From assembly GCA_025526915.1 (NCBI GenBank), contig JAHLKH010000125.1:1-64000 (forward strand): DNA of 64,000 nucleotides, given 5' to 3'. The notes under the pieces are model-generated. The model saw nothing but the letters and a program-made list of their open reading frames with translations, did no database searches and was not told the origin of the DNA. A program made the position numbers and the translations under genes. This DNA comes from Entophlyctis helioformis. Taxonomy: Eukaryota > Chytridiomycota > Chytridiomycetes > Chytridiales > Chytriomycetaceae. Positions 47,901 to 56,400 of this stretch are shown piece after piece; within the stretch, counting starts at the first letter, position 1, and each line of letters opens with the position of its first letter.

Positions 47901-48911
47901 AGGGCATCTTTCTGCGATGGTATGTATGCAATGACTCTGTGCCACTCTTGACCAGATCAACTCACAGTGCCTGTCTCTTGTGCCAGGTTCAACAATCGAT
48001 ATGCTAAGGCAACCGACGTCCACGAGGTTATTGCATTCAAGACAGCAAAGCATGCCGATCCAAACGCCACAGCAGGCGAGAGAGCCTTTTGGGATCTGCG
48101 CTGCCATGCGTACTGCACGCCATTCCTCAATGCACGGGTACGTTTTCTCTGTTTCTGAATGCCCATTGACATGACCGCCATGCTGCTTGATTGCCTGCTG
48201 ATCACACTGCATGGCATGGCATGACATGGCATTCCACAGAAGGTCAAAGCCAAGCGGTTCACCAAGCGCAGCAACCGCACGTCTGATCGCGGAAACGCTC
48301 TTGAGAGCATCATGAAGCTGGCAGGATCGACCACTGGCAAGCGCGCATCTGCTGCGTCTCAAGGCCGCTGTGACGAGCCAACAGAGAAGGACATTCCCGT
48401 TGTGTGGGCATTTGGCATCGACTTTACAGGCCAAGGTGGCCGGCATGCAGTGTTTGAGAAGTTTCTCATCAGGCATCTGCGGTCGTCTGGATATGCCTAT
48501 GTGCGTCTGATGCCACGCTGTCCATCCATCCATCTATCCATCTGTGCACCAACTGACCACACGATCATGCACACACACACACAGATCTACCGCTGCAACG
48601 AGAACCTGACCAGCCAGATGTGCCCGCAGTGCAAGCAGCGGATCCCATACGAGAACCACACCAACCTGCGACGCTACGAGTGCACAGACTGCGAGACTGT
48701 CTACCACCGCGACGTGCTTGGAGCCACCAACATCGGGATGGTCGCACAGGGACATCTACTCTTTGGACACCGGCCGCTCTACTTGACGCACACGCCAGCC
48801 GGTCAGCCTGTCAACAGCATCGCAGCAGTGTCCTCCACAGACACTCCACGTGCTCTGACTTCCAGCACAACCACCAACACTTTGAATCGGGGCACCTCCC
48901 GATCGACCTAA
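41921..48911 (+). CDS. XPG/FEN1-like nuclease fused to a Fanzor (eukaryotic TnpB-like) nuclease
   Basis: Twenty-one exons join in phase into about 1,800 residues, allowing one missing base near 43740 and one near 47766. The N-terminus MGITGFGQVSKKGYCS and the motifs LVDVLSVFY (Asp36), IIFHVDGQ (Asp86), AHEADVCIARDA (Glu173, Asp175) and ANDSDVIFH (Asp200, Asp202) reproduce the XPG-N/XPG-I metal site. An H2TH-like segment follows (HQGIATIAAALGLRNF). A Lys/Arg-rich coiled stretch (about 645-700) and an unassigned domain (about 780-1130) lead into a Fanzor part. This has GSIMTDGYTVYQLALD, RuvC-I VSFDWGERYLFG (Asp about 1512), VVWAFGIDFTGQGG, ENLTSQMCPQC with a second YECTDC knuckle (zinc ribbon), and RuvC-III HRDVLGATNI (Asp about 1735). 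Fanzors are RNA-guided DNA endonucleases. The fusion with an XPG nuclease is inferred from splicing, and two adjacent genes remain possible. One intron (43380-43475) has a GC donor. Confidence 0.75.
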
Positions 48912-49299
48912 CGGGTCACTTCAATAGAAGGTGAGATGCTTGTTGGATGTGCCTCGCCCGCCTGTCGTCGCATGCTTGTTGCTGACTCGAACCTTCCATC
49001 GTGTGATGTGCTGGCTTGCATTCGTCGCCTCTCGGGTTGAATCCAATTCCAAATCGCTTGGTAATTGTTTGAATGTCGGGCCATTTGCCGGCGGTTTGCC
49101 GGCATTCCCTCGCCCTATTGCCCACCCCTCGCTAAAGACCGCACACGTCACAAACATGTATGTGGCATGCGCCTGGCTGTGTGCCGTTCACTGGCCGTCC
49201 ATGCAGCCTGCTGACTCTCTAGGGCCGTGCTCCGATATGCTGCACTTACCTCCTTGGTTGCGCCGCTATGCCTGGGCTCGCCATTCCTCTTGACAGCCG
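48912..49299. other. 3' flank of the Fanzor-like gene; candidate guide-RNA end
   Basis: No protein gene was seen between the Fanzor stop and the COX4 start. An AT-rich patch (49030-49075) carries the right copy of the 12-bp direct repeat. A 9-bp repeat, TTTGCCGGC, occurs twice (49084-49092, 49095-49103). In known Fanzor loci the guide RNA is encoded at the 3' end of the gene and overlaps or follows the ORF, so this is where one would look. No RNA fold was computed. The region must also contain the COX4 promoter. Confidence 0.35.
49038..49049. repeat. 12-bp direct repeat, right copy
   Basis: TTGAATCCAATT, identical to 39348-39359 and in the same orientation, lies 127 bp after the Fanzor stop codon. 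Confidence 0.5.
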
Positions 49300-50246
49300 A
49301 TGCTCGCACCAGTTCGCTCCACCCTGCGCCGTGCCGTTGTGCAGCAGCAGCACCGTTTTGCCTCGACCGTCCCGGCTGTGTCCAACGCTGCCCTCACACA
49401 GCTCGAGACCCGCTGGTCCAAGCTCCCCGAGGCCGAGCAGGGCGCCATTGCCGACTACCTCGCCGAGGCACAGAAGGGTGACTGGAAGGCCATGACGCTC
49501 GAGCAGAAGCGTGCGGGTGAGTCGCTTGATGCTCAGACGATGGTGCCAGACCGCCTGTGTGGGGGTGCGAGGGGCGGCGGCGGGGAGACGAGCGGCACGG
49601 GTGCGGCGAGCTGGCAGCTGCCTGGCAGCCTGTCTGGCCGGCCGTGCGCAGGCACCTCTCAGCCCACGCACTCGGCAGCAGACCGCCCCAAGCCGCCCGC
49701 CCACGCCTACACGGCGGCCGCTCTCTTTGCTCGCTCGCCGGCTGTCCATGACGCAACACTGACTGACAGCGCAACACGCCGCTCGTTTGCTCGCACTCGA
49801 TACGGCTGGCTGCCACTGCGGCCACCTCAACTGCTGCTGCGATAACCACAACAACGGCATCTTGCACGGCATCTCATGCAACAAACAGCCTACTACATTG
49901 CCTACGGCTCGTACGGCGCCCGCACCCCCTCGGACCCCGTGCTCCGCACCAAGGTTGCCAGCTGGATTGCCGGCATCTCTGTCGTGTCGCTTGCCCTCTG
50001 GACCTACTGGGAGAAGAGTACGTCTGCCCTGCAATGTCCTGCATGTATATGGGCAGCTCGGCGCTCTTGGTTGTGCAACATCTTGGATCTGACACTCGCC
50101 ATGGCAACCCATCAACAGCCAAGATCCAGCCGTCGACCATGACCAAGGAGTGGCGGGAGGCTACCGAGAAGTGGTCGATCGAGAACAAGCTCAACCCCCA
50201 CCTTGGCCCGTACGCCGAAGTGCGTGCCAAGAACCCCGACGCATAA
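49300..50246 (+). CDS. COX5: cytochrome c oxidase subunit IV/Cox5, mitochondrial
   Basis: This is a nuclear-encoded complex IV subunit of the COX4/yeast Cox5 family. Three exons (49300-49516, 49889-50017, 50119-50246; introns 372 and 101 nt) encode 157 residues. The presequence is Arg/Gln-rich and hydroxylated (MLAPVRSTLRRAVVQQQHRF). RWSKLPEAEQGAIADYLAEA and WKAMTLEQKRAAYYIAYGSY are the family's matrix-side signature, and SWIAGISVVSLALWTYWEK is the single membrane segment. The C-terminus is MTKEWREATEKWSIENKLNP. Length and motif order are normal. The first intron is long for this genome and produces long meaningless ORFs on both strands. Confidence 0.93.
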
Positions 50247-50691
50247 GCCGTCGTGGACCCTCCTCTGGCCGCCACCAATCTTGTCGGTCCCGTCAGCAGC
50301 AGTGCCAGTATCAGCAGCAGCCTTTTGAGCACGAGCACAGCCAGCATCACCCTACAACAGCCTCACCCGTCTCGACAGCACCCATGTCTGCAATGCGAAC
50401 AAGCGGTGTGCTCTTGTCTGGAATGTGGCTGGTGTGCTCTGCTTCAACCGGCTCTTGTTGTGCCTGTCTTGCTGCCTGCTCTTCAATATCACCGTCGATC
50501 CATTCCGTCACATTCACACTTGCCCACAGTCTGAAGATCTGTTGCTTGTCTGCCAGCCATGCAGTCGCAGGTGTGTCTTGGTTGAACAGCTCGTGGACAC
50601 TTGGCCCGAGTGCCGTGCCGGGCCTGGCACTGCGCAGCAAGCACCAGGCATACACTGCCACCCATGCTTTCTCGGCCGGTTGCTTACCTGC
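50247..50691. other. region between COX5 and the recognisable NXT1 sequence
   Basis: This 445-bp stretch probably holds the NXT1 promoter and its first exon, which could not be placed. On the minus strand an ORF at 50347-50754 reads plausibly as protein (GPSVHELFNQDTPATAWLAD) but overlaps the NXT1 coding exon and matches no known family. Confidence 0.35.
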
Positions 50692-51351
50692 CAGCATCCA
50701 CCCCGGACAGCTTCTGGACGTTTCGTCTCGAGCGGCAGACCTGTTCGTCTCCACCTTCTACTCGACGTTCGACCGCCAACGGCACCGGATCGGACAACTC
50801 TACGACGCATCGGCTGTGCTGCTGTGGAACGGCAACCCGCTGGCTGGCATCCAGGAGATCGAGAAGCGATACCTTGACTTTCCCATCACAGGTGCGTTGT
50901 CCGTCTGCCTGTCAATCCATGCCCGACTGTCTGTCCATGTCCAGATCAGCATGTTGAGTCGTTTCCATGGACAGACCATGACATCATCTCGTACGATTGC
51001 CAGCCGCTGGTCGGCCACGGCGAAAGCGACTTGCTGGTGGTCGTCTCTGGTCAGTAGCATTCATGCGTGCATGCATGCAGATAGTCATGCACGATCGATC
51101 CATGGGGTTGCTGATCCGGCTTGCAGGCAACGTCAAGTACGCCAACGAGCAGCGAGCCAAAGTGTTTTCACAGACGTTTATTCTGCGGCCAGTCGCCACG
51201 CAGGACGGAGCCAAGTCCAACTGTACGTGTGGCGGTCTCTCCCTGGCGCGGCATGCTGAGCCTCTCGTCGGTGGTGGCACGCACGCTAACGATCATGACA
51301 CTGCTGGCCGGTTAAGACGCCATATCGGTCGATACCTTTCGTTTTGTCTGA
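50692..51351 (+). CDS. NXT1: NTF2-related mRNA export factor NXT1/p15
   Basis: NXT1 (p15) is the NTF2-fold partner of NXF1/Mex67-type mRNA export receptors. The first recognised exon reads LLDVSSRAADLFVSTFYSTF, RIGQLYDASAVLLWNGNPLA and EIEKRYLDFPIT. Further exons give HDIISYDCQPLVGHGESDLL, VVVSGNVKYANEQRAKVFSQ and TFILRPVATQDGAKSNYAIS, ending VDTFRFV at TGA 51349-51351. The order matches p15 almost residue for residue, including the WNGN and DCQP motifs and the FRF ending. The start codon is not identified. An upstream acceptor (CTTACCTGCCAG, ending about 50691) suggests a small first exon. SGF73 begins 39 nt downstream on the same strand. Confidence 0.82.
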
Positions 51352-51390
51352 AAATATATACCGGATTACCGACAAAAGTGTCGATTGGAG

Positions 51391-53236
51391 ATGACGGGCA
51401 TCAAGGGAAAGGAGCATCTGACGTGGTCGGCATATCGAAGCACATTGGGCTTCACAGATGGTACGCTGGCGGGTGCGCACACAGTGCCTCCGGCAGTGCT
51501 TTTCCGAGGCGGTCTCTTGGCTGCCGCCACAGGGCCGTCTCGCCTGTGAGCTGGTTCAGCTGCTGTTGGCTGACCCTGTCCACGTATGCGCCGCCTCCTG
51601 TCTTGCCCGTGGCAACATGCCGGATGTGGATGGATGGATGGATGGCGTGCGTTCAGACCTGCCCAGCGAGCCGCAGGCATCAGGCGCTTTTGGCATCCCC
51701 GTCAAAGAAGAAGTCGTCATTGTCAACTGCAGCGCCTGCTCGAGGCCGGTCCTCCAGAGCGGCTTTGCTCGTCACTTTGGTCCGTTGCTCGCCATGGTTG
51801 GCGCGGTGGCTCCCTTCTCCTGCATGTGCCTGCCTGGTCTGTGTCGACGTGCGGCTGACTGGCGATCCATCGCAGAGACCTGTCGGCAGCGATCGTCGCT
51901 CTCGGGCATCAAGGGCGGCATCAAGGCAAAGTCGTCATCCTCGTCGTCAGCAGCCAACAACAAGAAACGCAAGGGAGCGCCATCGTCGTCGTCGTCGACG
52001 CCGACTCCACTGGCATCGGGTGCATCCACGTCGTTGATGTCGTCTGGCAAGCCATCTGGCCAGCAGCGCACATCTGCCGCAGCGACGGCATCTGCATCTG
52101 CACCGACCGGATCTGTAGCAGCTGCGTCTGCCACGCCATGGCCATCATCATCATCGGCGGGCCAGCAACAGCCAGATCTGCCACGCCGCAGCCCAGCGGA
52201 CACGGCGATCTCGATGCTGGCGGTATGCTGCTTCATGCTGTTCAACAGCACGCATGGCTGGCTGACGACTACGCGTCTGCCCACCAGGCACACCGTCCCG
52301 CACACCGAAACACGACCAAACCAATCCAGCCAAGCGTGTCAAGGGTAAGCCGGGCTGCACTGTATCCATCTCACTCGAGCGCATCTCGCTCCATCCCATC
52401 GTCGTGTCCCCCTCTACTACTACTGCGACTGATGCAATGATGCTGCATTCCCATCAGGCGGCCCAATCAACCTCGACCTGCAGTGCGGTGTCCAGCAAGA
52501 CGGCAACCCGCCTTGTGCCCGCTCCATCACGTGCAAGATCCACTCCATGTCATCCAAACGCGCCGTTGTGGGCCGCACGCACAACTACGACACGCTCATC
52601 CAGGAGTACCAAGCCAAAGCCATGATTGCACGCTCAACACGAGGTATGACCGCGTTGCCATGGCGTTTCTCGGCCAGTGTGTCGTGCAGGAGACGCGCGC
52701 GTGGCGGGACTGGGGAATGACCGACTGGGTGGCTGACTGACTGACGGACGGACGGACGGACGGACTCACGACTGATATCCGTGACAGATGGAAAGGGGAT
52801 CGTGGGTACGGCCAAGAATGTGCCGAAGAACGCGCTGGCTCCCGGTGCAGCAGCCGCGACGGCGGCAGCGGCAGACGAGATAGTCAACCCAGAGGAAGAG
52901 GTGGCAAGAGTTCTCGCCGGTGTAAGCGCGTACTGGCCGACAAGCATTACAGGAGGACTGTCGAGTGGAGCATTGGGGCTTGGGTCGGCTGGTCCGGCGG
53001 CTGGTCCGGCGGCTGGCGGTTTGGGCTTGGGCATGGGGCTTGGCCTCGGTCTGGGCATGGGCATGGGCTTGGGAATGGGCATGGGAATGGGCATGGGATT
53101 GCTCGCTGGTGGGGCTGGAAACGGTGGCGGCGGGCTGGTGGTGGTGGACAGGCATCATGCAACATTCACATCATCGCTGGGCATGTGGGCCTCGTACAAG
53201 AGCCGCCTGGCGATGCAAGACGTGTTCCGACGCTAG
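51391..53236 (+). CDS. SGF73: SAGA deubiquitinase-module subunit Sgf73/ataxin-7
   Basis: Sgf73 (ataxin-7) tethers the H2B deubiquitinase module to SAGA. The probable first exon, MTGIKGKEHLTWSAYRSTLG, is followed by a C2HC zinc finger spread over two exons (VNCSACSRPVLQSGFARHF joined to ETCRQ). A Ser/Lys-rich linker follows ([20 protein letters not shown]). The SCA7 zinc-binding domain is INLDLQCGVQQDGNPPCARS, ITCKIHSMSSKRAVVGRTHN, YDTLIQEYQAKA. The last exon has a striking Gly/Leu/Met-rich tract (about 53028-53100) and ends SYKSRLAMQDVFRR at TAG 53234-53236. Zinc ligands of both domains are present. The start is inferred from position and a family-like TW motif. It is convergent with NOT1. 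Confidence 0.82.
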
Positions 53237-53439
53237 ATCGGCAACAAGCAAACATCCTGTAATTGCAGCTGTGCAGTTGTCTTGTGAACATTCATTCGTT
53301 CATCGTGCAAGATTGGCATCACCAGAAGAGAGTAAAAGTAAAGAAAGTGAAGAAGAGAAACAGGCAACAGAGGATGGGTGGAGAACAGAAAGAAAACAGC
53401 TGATAGGCGCGCAGATATGCAGCATCTACTATCGGCGTG

Positions 53440-56400
53440 CTATTGCGGTGCGCGTGCCATGGAGTTGTTGATCGACTTGGCTGCGTTCTGGAACAGTCGC
53501 TCAATCTCTGGTGCGCCGCTGATGAAGCTCGAGTGCTCCCAGAAGTTGTAGTGCGGGTTGCGGATGAGCTCAATGAACGTGATGAGCAGGCCATACGGAT
53601 GCGGCCGGTTGACAATCAGACGCTCGATAAGCACTCTGTCCAATCGCATGTCAGTTTCGAGCATAGCCGGTGGCCGCATACAATCAGACAACAAGGACGC
53701 GACTCACCTCGTGATCTGCTCTTGAATAACCTCCTGGCTGGCCTCGGCAAAGAGGTACAACAGCACACAGCTAAAGTAGTGCGTGTGGCTGTTGGGATAC
53801 CGCAACTGGTTGGCAATTGCGCTGAGGAACAGATACCGTCCTTCCAAGTCAAGATCGACGACAAGCTGCTGGAACAGGTCCATTGGCGGGCTGTGCGTGA
53901 TGGACGAGCTGCCCTGGAGCTGCTGCTTGTGCTGTGCCTGCGCAATCGCCTGCACGCCGACATAAAGCACCAGAGCGTTGATCATGGGCACGTTGTACTT
54001 TGACGAACCCACGCTCGGCTTCTGTGCCGGATCCAGCAGCAGACGGCTCCGCAGGTCAGTCAGGAACGAGACTGGCCCACGCGTCTTGAGGTATGTGTCG
54101 ACGTCGTGCTTGAAGTTGTTGACCATCAAGCTCGATGTGTAGTCGGACAGAACACGCGGCGACTGGTTGATCTCTGGCAGCAGCTCGACCTTGAGGTTGG
54201 GCGTGAAGGGATCCGGCAGACGCATGTTCCGAGGGAATGCGCTCAGAATCAGGTTGCGCAGCTGGATGCACGTGTGCGGGATGACGTCCACGAGGCTAAA
54301 GTGGTAGTCGCAGAGGAACTCGGGGAAGTCGTGCAGAAGCACCAGCATGATGCGCAGGCTACCGCGGTAGAGCAGACGCGTCGACTCTGCCAAATGGCCG
54401 TGGCGCAAGAACGGCCCAAGGAAGCGGAACAAGTCCACAAGCAGGCGCTGGAAGAACGGCCAAAACTGTTGCATTGCGGCAGTGCCAGAACGGATCTGGT
54501 TAGACAGCTGGCAACTGCAAGCTTGTGCGGCTGCAATGCAACCCGGCAGCCAAGACCGACCTTTTGGTTCTCAGACATGAGCAGACGCGGCATAAAGTAG
54601 CGGTGTGCAATCAGCTGCAGCCAGGCAAACGTGAAGCCAGGCAGGAACGTGGGCTGCAGTGTCAGGAACGTGTTGCTGATGGCCGACAGGATCTGGATGT
54701 AGATGGGCTGCAATTGGGCCTCGTATGCATGCAGGTCGTTGAGGAGGCTTGAGAACAGACGGTAGAACGGCCGTTGGTTGAAGCGGCCCTGTCCCTGCTC
54801 GTGAGCGTGCACCAGCACAAGCACGGTGATCGACAGGATCTTTGTGGTGAGGTTGAGACGCGAGAGATTGTGGTCCGCACCGGACGGATCCGTGTGTTGC
54901 GACACGAGCAGCACAATGAGACGCGCAAATGCGTCAACAGCGTGATATGCCCGAACGGATGCGCCAGCCCCGCTCTTGATGATGGCTTGATGCGAATCGA
55001 TGCTGATCTCTGTGCAGACGCGGAAGAAGAGCGGCGAGATCGCGTCGGCCTTCAGGATCGTCTGCAGCTGGTCCACAAAGGCCTTGTGCGTTTCTTCGTT
55101 GGACGAAGGGTGGTAGTAGATGTTAACCCATTCCTGGAACACCGTGCCAAGCTGCTCGCGAAGCACATTCTTGTCTGCGGGCTCGTTGCCAATCATGTTC
55201 TTGACCGCGACAATGGACGACATCTGCGACACATCCTCGAGAAGCCTGTCCACACTGCAACGCCGTCGAATGTCAGTGGGCATGGTGCCAAACGAATGGA
55301 TTCATGCCAAGAAAAATGCACGCTAGCAGTACCTTGCGGTGGACTTGCCCGCTGCTTGGAGCTTCTTGAGCGCCTGGATCGTGAACAGAGCGTCTGTATA
55401 GTAGAACTTTTTGTTCTCAAAGAACAGCGCCGACAAAAACGCCGTTGAAAAGTCAATCACAAACGGACGTGCTGTCTCGATCTGTCTTGCCAGCTGCATG
55501 TCGACCTCGGAAATGGACAGGAACTCGTTCTCGAGGAGAACGACCGTCACGGCGGTATCATACTTGCGCTGGCATTCGCGATTCAGCAAGAGACAAGTGA
55601 CGGCAGGACAAGGGTCAGACAACGGTCCCGACGATCCGTCAGCAAGAAGATGAATGCCACGGACGAACCTCGTCATCGTGGTAGAGGAACCACTCCTTCA
55701 GCTCCTTCAGAAGCGGCTTGGAAGCCTCGCAGAAGCGCTTGAGTGTGATCGCATAGACAGTCCGAGCAATGTGCGACGTGCTCTTGTACAGCAGCTGCAC
55801 GACCTTTTGGGAAAACACGAGTGCAAAGTCGTCGACAGACGGCAGCTGCGTGAGGAGCAGCGGGATCTGAACCATGAGCGTGTGGACAACGTGCTGTGCG
55901 GGCAGCTCGACAAAGGCGATGCTGGCATTCTCCGCCAGCTGCTTGTCGAGCTCGGTGATGAGCTGGCTAAACTTTTCAATGATCTGCTGCGGCGAGGGGG
56001 CCGGCACAACCTCTTCCATGCCCATAGCCACGACACCGTTGCCGCCCATGTTGAACGGCATGTGCGGTTCGCCGCGAGCAGGAGCCGCGGGAAGACGTGC
56101 CTGGCGATCGATCGAGTGCGGGATATGCAAAAAGTCCTCGTACACACGCATCTGCGAGAGCGACAGGCCGCCTGTGCGAAGACGCAGACTTTCGGGCAGA
56201 ATGGATGGGTATCGCGACGACGAGTACACTGCAATGTCAAAGTATGGCTGGCCGGTGCGCTCGCGGTGCTTGCGACGGTTGACGTATGCAGGTGCCAGGC
56301 TGTCGTCAATCTCTGGGATGGCCTTTTCAGCCGCGGCCTTTTCCATGACCGAGCAGGCGAGGTCCAGGTTGTCAGAAACGATAATATACACGACCTGTTC

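Noticed and set aside
45000..48911. a TnpA-type transposase accompanying the TnpB-like protein
   Set aside because: No HUH or serine recombinase motif was seen in any frame from 39 to 49 kb.
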